NCBI GenBank assembly: GCA_049520515.1
Contig: JBEKPS010000001.1
Location: 558,001-622,000 of the forward strand
DNA length: 64,000 nt
Source: JAFAMS01 sp049520515
Lineage (GTDB): Bacteria > Vulcanimicrobiota > Vulcanimicrobiia > Vulcanimicrobiales > Vulcanimicrobiaceae
Direction of reading: 5' to 3'
The number at the start of each line of letters is the position of its first letter. Within the stretch, counting starts at the first letter, position 1. Below, piece by piece: positions 50,728-59,593 of this stretch. The notes beneath the pieces are model-generated. The model was given only the letters and a program-made list of their open reading frames with translations, was not told the DNA's origin and searched no databases. A program made the position numbers and the translations under genes.

Positions 50728-51578
50728 GTGCCGCTCTTCGCAACGCCCTTCAGTATCGCCTGGATCGTTTGCATGTTGCGGATGTCGTCGGGTTCTTCGC
50801 CGGGCGTCTCGAGAATCGCCGTTTTTTCGCGGACTTCAGGATGCATGAGCAACGCGCGAAAGCCGTCGAAGCCGATGTTGCCTTCGCCGATGTGCCAATG
50901 CCGGTCGCGATGACCGCCCAGCGGAATCTGCGTGTCGTTGAAGTGGAACATCGGGATCCGATCCATTCCGATCTCGCTGTCAGCTTGCGCGATGAATTGA
51001 TCGACGCCGTTCTTCGTATCGATCGCATAGCCGGCCGCCCAGGAGTGTGCCGTATCGAGACACACGCCGAGCTGCGGGTGATCGAGCGTGCGCACGAACT
51101 CGCCGAGCTCTTCGAGCGTCCCGCCGCACAGCTGGCCAGCGCCTGCGGAATTTTCGAGCACGAGCATCACGCCCGGTTTAATTGCAGCGAGCGCCTTCTC
51201 AAGCGCTTTGCAAACGCGCGTGAATCCGGCCTTGCGATCGCCTTCACCGTACGAACCGAGATGCGTATTGACATACGCGACGTTGCCGGCGGCCGCGAAC
51301 GCCAGGTCGTTCTCAAGCAAACGCAGCGAGTTCTTAGCCGCGCTCGCATCTTCGCTTGCGAGATTGATCAGATACGACGTGTGGATGACGGCCGGCGAGA
51401 GATCGTTCTCCGCGCGCAGCTCGATGAAGCGCTCGAGTGCCGGCGTGTCGATCGGCGCGATGCGGTACGTCTTCGGATTTCCGCTGAAGAACTGCAGCGC
51501 CGTGCAGCCGACGCGTTTCGCGTACGCGACCGTCTCCGCATAACCACGGGAGACGCCGACGTGAAATCCGAGCCTCAA
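50724..51578 (-). CDS. nfo: Deoxyribonuclease IV (AP endonuclease)
   Basis: 284 residues from TTG 51578, chosen since it gives the usual length and the stop/start overlap TTGA. Trinuclear zinc motifs: GFHVGVSRGY, GVCLDTAHSWAAGY and MFHFNDTQIPLGGHRDRHWHIGEGNIG with the family DRHWHIGEG signature. Acts on abasic sites in base excision repair. Overlaps a SAM-methyltransferase gene. Confidence 0.93.
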   Translation of the reverse strand: MRLGFHVGVSRGYAETVAYAKRVGCTALQFFSGNPKTYRIAPIDTPALERFIELRAENDLSPAVIHTSYLINLASEDASAAKNSLRLLENDLAFAAAGNVAYVNTHLGSYGEGDRKAGFTRVCKALEKALAAIKPGVMLVLENSAGAGQLCGGTLEELGEFVRTLDHPQLGVCLDTAHSWAAGYAIDTKNGVDQFIAQADSEIGMDRIPMFHFNDTQIPLGGHRDRHWHIGEGNIGFDGFRALLMHPEVREKTAILETPGEEPDDIRNMQTIQAILKGVAKSGT

Positions 51579-52309
51579 ACCTCGCCGATGTACAGAAACT
51601 GCGAGTAACGAACCTGGAACGGCTTCTCGCCCGCCATCTCGCGCATCGCTTTTTCGAGCTCCTCGAGATAACGGTCGAACTTCTCTCCGTAATGACTCTT
51701 GCGCGCGCGTGAGCGCTCGTACCCGAGCCACCTGTCGACATTGGTCATGATGACATGCGGAACGACGCGTAAATGATGCTGCTTAAACTGGTGCTGATAG
51801 AAGGCGCGAAAGCCCTTAGCCATGATGTCCGTTTGCGGTTCAACACCGATGGCTTTGCACGCATCGTCGCGCAGCTTGCGAAGCACTTCGTCGCTGACCA
51901 TCTTCTTCACCCAAATCGCGACGCGGCCGTCCTTGGCCGTAACGCGCGCCATCTCGGCAATCGCTTTGGGCTGATCCATCCAATGAATCGCTTGCGCACA
52001 CACGACGCCATCGAAGCTGCCGTCCGGAAACGGAAGGCTCTCTGCATCGCCGACAACGAGCTTCGCCTCTTTCAAGCGAATGCGCGCTTTATCGAGCATA
52101 GCTTCCGACGTGTCGAGGGCCGTGACTTTCAGACCACGCTTCAAGAGTGGTTCCGATGCAAGGCCCGTACCGCAGGCTACGTCGAGCAGGCTCGAGCCGG
52201 GCTTGAAGCCGTATTCCGAGAGCACCTCAAAAAGGGCACGCGAATATCCGCTGCGGTACGCATCGTACTCAGCCGCCAATTGGTCGAACGGATTATTTGT
52301 TTCGATCAT
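51575..52309 (-). CDS. Class I SAM-dependent methyltransferase
   Basis: 244 residues from ATG 52309. Motif I LLDVACGTGLASEPLL, motif II ALDTSEAML, and DGVVCAQAIHWMDQPKAIAEMARV. Similar to small-molecule or ubiquinone/menaquinone-type methyltransferases but with no specific signature. In operon between scpB and nfo. Confidence 0.87.
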   Translation of the reverse strand: MIETNNPFDQLAAEYDAYRSGYSRALFEVLSEYGFKPGSSLLDVACGTGLASEPLLKRGLKVTALDTSEAMLDKARIRLKEAKLVVGDAESLPFPDGSFDGVVCAQAIHWMDQPKAIAEMARVTAKDGRVAIWVKKMVSDEVLRKLRDDACKAIGVEPQTDIMAKGFRAFYQHQFKQHHLRVVPHVIMTNVDRWLGYERSRARKSHYGEKFDRYLEELEKAMREMAGEKPFQVRYSQFLYIGEV

Positions 52310-52315
52310 GCGCAA

Positions 52316-52903
52316 CTATGTTGTCGAAGGTTCCGGACTGCGAATCGGAAGAGAAAGCTCCGGCACTTGCGTCCCAAAATCAATCTTCGGCAATTCGTCC
52401 AGTGAGACGAGACCAAAGGCCTCCAAGAACGCAGGCGTCGTTTTGTAAAGAATCGGGCGACCGGGCACTTCCTTACGTCCGCTTTCCTCGATGAAGCCGC
52501 GCTCAAGCAAGGTCTGCACAACAGAGTCGGCGCTCACGCCGCGGACCGACTCGATATCGGCTTTGGTTGTCGGCATGCCTTCGAGATGCTCGTTGTACGC
52601 GACGATTGCAAGCGATTCAAGCGCTGCGGGCGAGAGCGTCGTCTTGGGCGGCAGCAAATACGTCTCGACGACTTCGCGCGTCGTCGGCGCCGTTGCAAAA
52701 CGAAAACCGCCCGCGATCTTGCGCACGACGATTCCACGCTCTGCGTATTCGCCTTCGATTTCCGCAAGTGCGGTGGTTACTTCCATTTCTTCTGCCTCAC
52801 ACAATTGCGCGATCTTCTTGATCGAGAGCGCCTCGGAGGCGACGAAGAGCAGGGCTTCGATTTTCCGGCGCAGCTCGCCGGTTTCTACGAGTTCAGGTTG
52901 CAT
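52316..52903 (-). CDS. scpB: Segregation and condensation protein B
   Basis: 195 residues of two winged helices, e.g. KIEALLFVASEALSIKKIAQL and ALESLAIVAYNEHLEGMPTTKADIESVRGV, with FIEESGRKEVPGRPILYKTT typical of ScpB. Binds ScpA and the SMC kleisin complex in chromosome condensation. Starts at the base after the ScpA stop. Confidence 0.95.
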   Translation of the reverse strand: MQPELVETGELRRKIEALLFVASEALSIKKIAQLCEAEEMEVTTALAEIEGEYAERGIVVRKIAGGFRFATAPTTREVVETYLLPPKTTLSPAALESLAIVAYNEHLEGMPTTKADIESVRGVSADSVVQTLLERGFIEESGRKEVPGRPILYKTTPAFLEAFGLVSLDELPKIDFGTQVPELSLPIRSPEPSTT

Positions 52904-53656
52904 CTACGTTACCGCCGGTACGGGAGCAATCGCGAAGAGTCGAATGTCCGCAAAGCTCTCGGATTGATCGTACCCGACACGGCCGCGCCGAATCAGTTCG
53001 AGGACCGCGAGAAACGTGACGATGATGCCGCTGCGATCGAGGTTTGCGGCCAGATTCGAAAACATCGCGGCGCCATCGCGACGGATCGTGGCAAGCACGT
53101 GCGACATTTGCTCGGCAACCGTGAAGCGATCGCGCACGATCGTGCGCGCGTCGTCTTTGGCCGAGCGCAGCGCAGCCAGGAGCGCGAGGCCGAGTTTATC
53201 GGGGACGATTGCGTAGCGTTGCCGCAATTCGCTCGACGAATCACCGCCGTCGCGATAGTAGTGGCCTTGCGCCTCGGCGAGAAAACGCCGCAACTCATCG
53301 CCGGCTTCACGATACTTCGAGTACGTGATGAGCCGCTGACGCAGACGCTCTTCGAGCATCTCCGGCGTCTCGTCGCCGTCGACAATGAATTCCGGCGGAA
53401 TCGGCGGCAAGAGCGAACGCGACTTGAGAAACACAAGCGTTGCAGCCATGACGAGATACTCGGCGGCCAGCTCGATGTCGAGCTCTTCCATCCCGGAGAT
53501 GTACGCGAAGTATTGATCGGCAACGATTGCCAACGGAACGGTCGCGATGTCGAGCTCTTGTTCTTTGACGAGATGAAGCAAGAGATCGAGAGGGCCGTCA
53601 AAGACGTTGTGGAGGTTGACTACGAGCGCGCGCTCTTGCGCCGGGATAACACTCAA
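52904..53656 (-). CDS. scpA: Segregation and condensation protein A (kleisin)
   Basis: 250 residues from TTG 53656, overlapping the NUDIX stop as TTGA. FDGPLDLLLHLVKEQELDIATVPLAIVADQYFAYI and the LAAEYLVMAATLVFLKSRSLLP hallmark define the kleisin. Links SMC heads in the condensin complex with ScpB. Order nudix-scpA-scpB in one operon. Confidence 0.95.
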   Translation of the reverse strand: MSVIPAQERALVVNLHNVFDGPLDLLLHLVKEQELDIATVPLAIVADQYFAYISGMEELDIELAAEYLVMAATLVFLKSRSLLPPIPPEFIVDGDETPEMLEERLRQRLITYSKYREAGDELRRFLAEAQGHYYRDGGDSSSELRQRYAIVPDKLGLALLAALRSAKDDARTIVRDRFTVAEQMSHVLATIRRDGAAMFSNLAANLDRSGIIVTFLAVLELIRRGRVGYDQSESFADIRLFAIAPVPAVT

Positions 53657-54141
53657 CTCGCGGGGCTTTCCCTCGCCGGATTCACGTACTCGACGTCTTC
53701 ACGATCGCCGATCGCATCGGGATGCGCTTCGAGGTATTCCATCCCGAGGTCGATCAGCCGCTTTTCGTTGACGTACTTGAGCGCTTTCTTCGCCGCCCGG
53801 ACTTCAAACCACGCTGCATCATCGACCTCATGGTCGTGATTCGTCGTGTCGCCCGAGAGATAGCGCATCAGAAAGAAGTGAACGGACTTCTTATGCTTGC
53901 TGCGGTTCATGTAGAACCAGTACGAAATATCCGAAAGCTTGGTGATAACTTCGCCCCAGCATCCGGTTTCTTCGCGCACTTCGCGGATCGCCGCTTGCTC
54001 GTGCGTCTCACGCGCTTCGACATGACCTTTGGGCAACGACCAAATACGCGGATGACCGCGTCCGATGAGCAATGCATCTATCGTTCCGCCTCGGCGACGG
54101 AGTATTAAACCGCCGGCTGAGACTTCATACTTGATACGCAT
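53653..54141 (-). CDS. NUDIX hydrolase
   Basis: 162 residues from ATG 54141. The complete NUDIX box GHVEARETHEQAAIREVREETG is present. Substrate unclear; the pair with scpA and the SLPKG motif are common in diadenosine tetraphosphate hydrolase-like members. First gene of a seven-gene operon running down to 48326 (formamidase). Confidence 0.9.
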   Translation of the reverse strand: MRIKYEVSAGGLILRRRGGTIDALLIGRGHPRIWSLPKGHVEARETHEQAAIREVREETGCWGEVITKLSDISYWFYMNRSKHKKSVHFFLMRYLSGDTTNHDHEVDDAAWFEVRAAKKALKYVNEKRLIDLGMEYLEAHPDAIGDREDVEYVNPARESPAS

Positions 54142-54177
54142 GATCTGGTCTTCTGTTTCCCGTCGAAGGGTGCGAAA

Positions 54178-54198
54178 GCGGAGCCCTCTCGAGCTCCG
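54178..54198. terminator. Short hairpin in the intergenic leader of the NUDIX-scpAB operon
   Basis: GCGGAGC and GCTCCGC (7-bp arms, 7-nt loop) in the 183-bp gap 54142-54324. There is no U-tract directly after it on either strand, so it may be a leader stem, not a true terminator. The rest of the gap shows no gene. Confidence 0.3.
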
Positions 54199-54324
54199 CC
54201 GGTTACATCTATTGTAGCAACCAGGACCAAGAAGCAACAGGTCGAGGAGCAACCTTTTTTCAAAATTCGCTTGCTTGATCTACTCGGTTGGTCTAGACAA
54301 CAGAGCAGGCATGCCTCGCCGACG

Positions 54325-54948
54325 TTAGAATATTCCGCGTATCAAGCGCCAACGAACGCGCGCACAATAATCTGTATAGCCCGGAAGTTCGTTCGCGAGA
54401 AGTTTTTCTTCATCGAGTAGCCGCCAAATCAGCACAGGTAGTACAACGAAAAATGCGACGAGTCCGCAATAGGATCCGAGCGCGAGCGGTGTTCCAATGA
54501 AGAGCAAGAGTGCGCCCGCGTACATGGGATGGCGAATAAATGCGTATGGCCCGGTCGCAATGACACGTTGGTCGCGCGCGATTTCGACGGTAGCCGATGC
54601 AAACGTGTTTTCCTTGAACACAAGAAACTGGACGTAGAAGCAGACTGCAACGAAGACGTCGCCGGCAAGTTCAACGTACGCCGGCAGAGGCAGCCAATCG
54701 AATCGATGACCAAGCGCTGGAACGACGAGCAGCGCTATGAATGCGAGCGAAGCGAGGTACATGACGATCCGCTGCGGCAACGTCGTCTCTTTCGTCGGTC
54801 CGGCTGCTACGCGGCGCCGAAGAAGCGCGGGATCCTTTCGCATGAGATACAGCGTAATCAGAAGAGAACTTCCGAAAAAAATCACAAGGTAAGCCCAAGC
54901 CTGCCAATATGCGACGGTACCGGCCGGGATGAAGATGAGCGAACCCAT
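54325..54948 (-). CDS. Isoprenylcysteine carboxyl methyltransferase-like membrane protein
   Basis: 207 residues, several hydrophobic helices: AGTVAYWQAWAYLVIFFGSSLLITLYLMRKDP, IVMYLASLAFIALLVVPAL, VAVCFYVQFLVFKENTFASATVEI. The C-terminal catalytic region ATGPYAFIRHPMYAGALLLFIGTPLALGS (RHPxYxG) is the ICMT/PEMT signature. Upstream in-frame residues suggest a first helix that begins before this ATG, so the start is uncertain. Role: probably methylates a lipid or small molecule. Confidence 0.8.
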   Translation of the reverse strand: MGSLIFIPAGTVAYWQAWAYLVIFFGSSLLITLYLMRKDPALLRRRVAAGPTKETTLPQRIVMYLASLAFIALLVVPALGHRFDWLPLPAYVELAGDVFVAVCFYVQFLVFKENTFASATVEIARDQRVIATGPYAFIRHPMYAGALLLFIGTPLALGSYCGLVAFFVVLPVLIWRLLDEEKLLANELPGYTDYCARVRWRLIRGIF

Positions 54949-55010
54949 AATGACCGCGAGGAACGTGTACCCGAGCCACGCCTTGCGAGCGAGGGCGCGA
55001 GGCGATTGCG

Positions 55011-56474
55011 CTACTTTTGCACCCAGCGTAAGTCGGGTTCACGCGCGGCGCGCGTCTCGTCGACACGACCGACGACCGTGTTCTGCGGAGCGGCCAAGAC
55101 GGAGTCTGGATTCTCGTGCGCTTCTTTGATGATGTCACGAAACACCGCAATGAACGCGTCGAGTGTTTCTTTCGATTCGGTTTCGGTCGGCTCGATCATC
55201 AAACACTCGGGAACGAGCAGCGGGAAATAGATCGTCGGAGCCATGTAGCCTCGATCGAGGAGCGCCTTTGCGATATCGAGCGCGCGCACGCCGGTCTCGC
55301 GCTTGATTGTCTGCGCGCTTGCGACGAATTCGTGCCGGCATAGCTCGTCGTAGGGCGTGTCGATCACGTCGCGGATCTTGGCGCGGATGTAGTTCGCGTT
55401 GAGGACGGCGAGCTGCGAGACGCGCGTCAGGCCTTCCGCGCCGTTCGCGTTGATGTAGGCGAGCGCGCGCACCATGTGCGCGAAATTCGACCAGAACGAA
55501 CGCATCGGGCCGATCGTCGAGGGCACGCCGAAGTCGAGCGAAAGGACGCCGTCGCGCTCGCGCACGACCGGTGTCGGCAAAAAGTCGACGAGGTGCTTGG
55601 CGACACCGAGCGGGCCTGCACCCGCGCCGCCACCGCCATGCGGAATCGAGAACGTCTTGTGCAAGTTGAGGTGCATGAGATCGAAGCCCATGTCGCCCGG
55701 ACGCGCATTGCCCATCAGCGCATTGGCGTTAGCGCCATCGTAGTACATGAGGCCGCCCGCGGCGTGCACGATATCGGCGATCTCTTTGATGCGATCTTCG
55801 AACAGGCCGAGCGTGTTCGGATTCGTCATCATGCAGACGGCGGTCTCATCGCTGACCACCTTGCGCAAGACGTCCGGATCGACGCGTCCGCGTTTATCCG
55901 ACTCGAGCGAGATGACTTTGTAGCCGACCATCGCAGCCGAGGCGGGATTGGTGCCGTGCGCGGTATCGGGGACGATCACGGTTTTGCGCGCGTGCTCGCC
56001 GCGCTTACGGAAATACGCTTTCGAGATCAAGAGTGCCGCAAGCTCACCGTGCGCGCCGGCTGCCGGATTCAGTGAGAAGGCGGCCATTCCGAAGAGCGAG
56101 CTCAGGCTGCGCTCGAGCTCCCACATGATTGCGAGCGCGCCTTGCGCGAGCTCGTCGGGCGCAAAGGGATGCAGATCGCGCAATCCCGGCAGATTCGCCA
56201 TGGCGTCGTTGATGCGCGGATTGTACTTCATCGTGCACGACCCAAGCGGATAAAAACCGATGTCGATCCCGAACGTGCGCTGCGATAGGCGCGTGAAATG
56301 CCGCACGACATCGAGCTCGGTGTTGTCGGGCAACGGCAGATCGCTTCGTAGGGCTTCGCGCGGCAGATACGCATCCGCGCTTTCCGCATGATGCGGGACG
56401 TACGGATTCGCGCGACCAGGTTGACCCTGCTCGAAAATCAGCGGCGTATCGAGCATGTCAGCGAGCTGCGGCAA
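55011..56474 (-). CDS. gcvPB: Glycine dehydrogenase (decarboxylating) subunit 2
   Basis: 487 residues. PLP-binding Lys in HLNLHKTFSIPHGGGGAG, with PAAGAHGELAALL and NTLGLFEDRI and the C-terminal PEPTETES-type region. The P-protein is split into two subunits in this organism; this is the C-terminal half with the PLP site. Overlaps gcvPA by 17 bp. Confidence 0.95.
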   Translation of the reverse strand: MPQLADMLDTPLIFEQGQPGRANPYVPHHAESADAYLPREALRSDLPLPDNTELDVVRHFTRLSQRTFGIDIGFYPLGSCTMKYNPRINDAMANLPGLRDLHPFAPDELAQGALAIMWELERSLSSLFGMAAFSLNPAAGAHGELAALLISKAYFRKRGEHARKTVIVPDTAHGTNPASAAMVGYKVISLESDKRGRVDPDVLRKVVSDETAVCMMTNPNTLGLFEDRIKEIADIVHAAGGLMYYDGANANALMGNARPGDMGFDLMHLNLHKTFSIPHGGGGAGAGPLGVAKHLVDFLPTPVVRERDGVLSLDFGVPSTIGPMRSFWSNFAHMVRALAYINANGAEGLTRVSQLAVLNANYIRAKIRDVIDTPYDELCRHEFVASAQTIKRETGVRALDIAKALLDRGYMAPTIYFPLLVPECLMIEPTETESKETLDAFIAVFRDIIKEAHENPDSVLAAPQNTVVGRVDETRAAREPDLRWVQK

Positions 56475-57822
56475 GTTCTTTTTTCCTCAAGGTCGGAACG
56501 ACGCCGCGCAGTGCGGTTTGCAACGCGTCGATGTCCTCTTGCGTCGTAAGCTCGGTCGCATTCGTCAGAATGCAGTCATCGAGCTCAGGATAGAAGCGGC
56601 CGAGATCGAGTCCTCCTAGAACATGCTTGCGCTGCAGCGTCGCAAGCGCTTCGGAGGCGCTCCCGGGGACGCGCACGACAAATTCGTTGAACGTCGGGCC
56701 CGTGAACCGCGCGCTGACACCCGCGACATCGAGCATCGCCTTGCGTGTCGCTTGCGCATACTTTAAATTCTCGAGCGCGCAATCGCGCAAGCCCGTTGCG
56801 CCCATTGCGGCAAGATAGATCGTTGCAATCAACGCACAGTGAGCTTGATTGGTGCAGATGTTCGAGGTCGCGCGTTCGCGCCGGATGTGCTGCTCGCGCG
56901 CCTGGAGCGTCAAAACGTACGCATTGCGACCGACGTTGTCGACCGTGCGGCCGACGAGGCGTCCGGGGATGCGACGCATGTGCTCTTTCGTGCAGGCAAT
57001 GAAACCGACGTGCGGCCCGCCATACGCGGCGGCGACACCGAACGATTGCGCTTCACCGACGCAGATGTCGCAACCCCAATCACGCGGCGCTGAGAGCACG
57101 GCGAGCGAAAGCGGCTCGGCGACGACGCCAATCTTGACGGCACCCGCCGTATCGTTCGGAAACGTGTCGATCGCACCGAAGAAATTCGGCGACTGCACGA
57201 TAACGGCGGCATACGTGCCGCCGGCAAGCCTGTCGTTCAGGTTCGAGAAATCGGTTGCGCCGCTCGGAAGATAATCGAGCTCATCGATCGTGACTTCCAG
57301 ACCATCGCAATACGTCTTGAGAACGGCGCGGTAGTTCGGATGCACGGCCTTCGAGACGAGCAACGCCGAACGTCCGGTCGCATTGACGGCCATGATCGCG
57401 CCTTCTGCGAGCGCCGTCGCGCCGTCGTACACCGACGCGTTCGCGAGATCCATTCCGGTCAGCAAGCAGATGTAGGTCTGCCACTCGTAGATGGCTTGCA
57501 AGTAGCCTTGCGAGACTTCGGCTTGGTACGGCGTATACGCGGTCAAAAACTCGCCGCGCATCGCAAGCGCGCCGATGACCGGCGGCACGTAGTGACGATA
57601 GACGCCGGCTCCGAGGAAGCTTGCGTAATTCGGCGCATCGTTGCGGGCTGCGAGCGCCGTAAATTTGCATGCAATTTCGCTCTCGGAAAGTGCCGGCGAG
57701 AGCTCGAGCTTCGCGCGCAGAGCGACATCGTCGGGGACTTTTACCAGCTCCGCGAGATCCTTCGCGCCGACCGCCTCGAGCATCGCTCGAATATCCGAAG
57801 GCGTGTGCGGGGTGTAGCTCAC
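56458..57822 (-). CDS. gcvPA: Glycine dehydrogenase (decarboxylating) subunit 1
   Basis: 454 residues, usual for the N-terminal half of split P-protein. GAGVYRHYVPPVIGALAMRGEFLTAYTPYQAEVSQGYLQAIYEWQT and SNICTNQAHCALIATIYLAAMG are conserved. With GcvPB it decarboxylates glycine onto GcvH lipoate. No riboswitch can be identified: only 84 bp separate it from the divergent binding-protein gene. Confidence 0.95.
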   Translation of the reverse strand: MSYTPHTPSDIRAMLEAVGAKDLAELVKVPDDVALRAKLELSPALSESEIACKFTALAARNDAPNYASFLGAGVYRHYVPPVIGALAMRGEFLTAYTPYQAEVSQGYLQAIYEWQTYICLLTGMDLANASVYDGATALAEGAIMAVNATGRSALLVSKAVHPNYRAVLKTYCDGLEVTIDELDYLPSGATDFSNLNDRLAGGTYAAVIVQSPNFFGAIDTFPNDTAGAVKIGVVAEPLSLAVLSAPRDWGCDICVGEAQSFGVAAAYGGPHVGFIACTKEHMRRIPGRLVGRTVDNVGRNAYVLTLQAREQHIRRERATSNICTNQAHCALIATIYLAAMGATGLRDCALENLKYAQATRKAMLDVAGVSARFTGPTFNEFVVRVPGSASEALATLQRKHVLGGLDLGRFYPELDDCILTNATELTTQEDIDALQTALRGVVPTLRKKELAAAR

Positions 57823-57906
57823 GTTTCAGCAACTTCGGGGCTTAGTAGGCTATTACTGCTCCGTTTAGGTCGGAGTGCTTCGTTCCCGGAAGGGCAAAAT
57901 ACACAT

Positions 57907-59199
57907 ATGCGCCGAGAACCAAGCATGGCTACGAAACGCGCTTCGTTTATTGCCGGCAGTGCAGCTGCCGCCGCGACTACATCGCTTTCGATTCCGACGC
58001 GACTGCGCGCGCAAAGCGCAACGGTGAAGATCGGCTACATCGATTCGTTTAGCGGTCCGCTCGCCGACCTCGGGCAACACCAGCGCAAGGGCATGCAGGT
58101 CGCGATCGACGAGCTCAACCGGCGCGGCGGCGTGCGGTACGAGCTCGTCGCTGCCGACGACGCTTCGAAGCCGGCGATTGGCGTGAACGAAGCACGGCGG
58201 CTTTTCAGCCAAGAGAATATCGACGTGCTCATGACCGGCACGTCGTCAGCCGTGACGCTCGCTATCGGCCCACTCGCCGAACAACTCGGCATCTTCACGC
58301 TTGCGATCGGGCCGCAAGATACGAGCATCACCGGCGACAAAGCGCAGCGCGTTGTCTACCGCTTCGCGCCCAACGTCGAGATGCAAGTCCGTGCGGTTGC
58401 GCCGCGGCTGCTCGCGTTCGGCAAGAAATGGTATTTCGTCATTAACGACTTCGCGTACGGCAAAGATTGCTACGCGCGATTGTCGTCCCGCCTCCGGGCA
58501 GCCGGCGGCACGGAGATCGGCTCCGATCTTCTTCCGCTCGGCACGAACGACTACTCGGCGACGCTGACGAAAGTACGGAACTCCGACGCAGACGTGCTCG
58601 CGCTGTGCCTGGGCGGCTTCGACGGCGCGAAAACGGCAAAGCAATTCGTGGACTTTGGTTTGCAGAAGCGCATGAAGCTCGGCGGCGTTACCGGCTCGAT
58701 GGAAGATTACTACTGGAAGGGCATCCCGACCGACGACCTTGTGGGCTCGACGTTCGCCGTCAATTGGGCGCCGTCGGTCTCGGATTCGTCGCGCGCGCTC
58801 GCCGCGAAACTCAAAGCAGCGATCGGCGACTCGCCTTCGTCGCGCTATTACTTTCCGTACGTCTGCATGATGCAGCTTGCAGAACGGATGCATGCCGCGG
58901 GTACGACCAAAGCCGACGCGCTCGCCGCAGCTTTTGCAGACCATCGCTTCAATTCATATCGTACCGGCACGGCCTGGTGGCGCGGCTGCGATCATCAATG
59001 CGTGCAAGACATGTATGCCGGCTCCATACTCAGCAGCAAAGCGCGCGAGAAAGCCGACTTCATGTTCGAGATCGTCACGGATATTCACGGCCTCGATGCC
59101 GCCGGCGCCTGCGACGCGACCGACTCAGTCGCCGCAACCGCAGCATTCAATTCACAGCAGATTCCAAACCGCGAGAATTACACGCCGAAGAAAGTCTAG
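57907..59199 (+). CDS. ABC transporter substrate-binding protein, LivK-like
   Basis: 430 residues from ATG 57907; ATG 57925 is equally plausible. Signal peptide up to RLRAQ. Type I periplasmic fold: KIGYIDSFSGPLADLGQHQRKGMQVAIDELNRRGGV, VLMTGTSSAVTLAIGPLAEQLGI and NDFAYGKDCYARLSSRLRAAGG. Similar to branched-chain amino acid or aromatic-acid ligand binders. Sits on the + strand between gcvPA and gcvH; no livHMGF permease genes are in the window. Confidence 0.88.
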   Translation: MRREPSMATKRASFIAGSAAAAATTSLSIPTRLRAQSATVKIGYIDSFSGPLADLGQHQRKGMQVAIDELNRRGGVRYELVAADDASKPAIGVNEARRLFSQENIDVLMTGTSSAVTLAIGPLAEQLGIFTLAIGPQDTSITGDKAQRVVYRFAPNVEMQVRAVAPRLLAFGKKWYFVINDFAYGKDCYARLSSRLRAAGGTEIGSDLLPLGTNDYSATLTKVRNSDADVLALCLGGFDGAKTAKQFVDFGLQKRMKLGGVTGSMEDYYWKGIPTDDLVGSTFAVNWAPSVSDSSRALAAKLKAAIGDSPSSRYYFPYVCMMQLAERMHAAGTTKADALAAAFADHRFNSYRTGTAWWRGCDHQCVQDMYAGSILSSKAREKADFMFEIVTDIHGLDAAGACDATDSVAATAAFNSQQIPNRENYTPKKV

Positions 59200-59201
59200 C
59201 G

Positions 59202-59585
59202 CTACTGCGTAGCGACGAGCTTGTCGTAGTCGGCGGCTGACATCAGCACCGATTTCTGCGCTGCGTCGGAGACTTTCAACTTAAGGAGCCAACCGCCGGT
59301 GAACGGCTCGCGATTGACGAGCGCGGGATCGCTATCGATGGCGGTGTTTACTTCCGTGACCTCGCCGCCGATCGGCGTAAAGAGATCGGAGACCGCTTTG
59401 ACCGATTCAACGACACCGACATTGCCGAACTGCTCGAGCTTTGCGCCGACTTTCGGCAATTCGACGTATACGATGTCGCCGAGCGAGTTTTGCGCGTAAT
59501 CGGTGATGCCGATCGTCGCGACATCGCCGTCGAGCTTTAGCCACTCGTGTTCTTTGCTGTACAAAAGTTCTGTCGGACTCCCCAC
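59202..59585 (-). CDS. gcvH: Glycine cleavage system H protein
   Basis: 127 residues from GTG 59585. Lipoylated Lys in GVVESVKAVSDLF. TELLYSKEHEWLKLDGDVATIGITDYAQNSLGDIVYVELP is diagnostic. Shuttles the methylamine between P and T proteins. Downstream of gcvT by 8 bp. Confidence 0.96.
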   Translation of the reverse strand: MGSPTELLYSKEHEWLKLDGDVATIGITDYAQNSLGDIVYVELPKVGAKLEQFGNVGVVESVKAVSDLFTPIGGEVTEVNTAIDSDPALVNREPFTGGWLLKLKVSDAAQKSVLMSAADYDKLVATQ

Positions 59586-59593
59586 GTTCTCTC

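Noticed and set aside
54178..54198. Rho-independent terminator
   Set aside because: The 7-bp stem has no following U-run on either strand; listed only as a low-confidence hairpin.
57823..57906. Glycine riboswitch upstream of gcvPA
   Set aside because: The gap is only 84 bp between divergent genes, and no glycine aptamer features were recognised.
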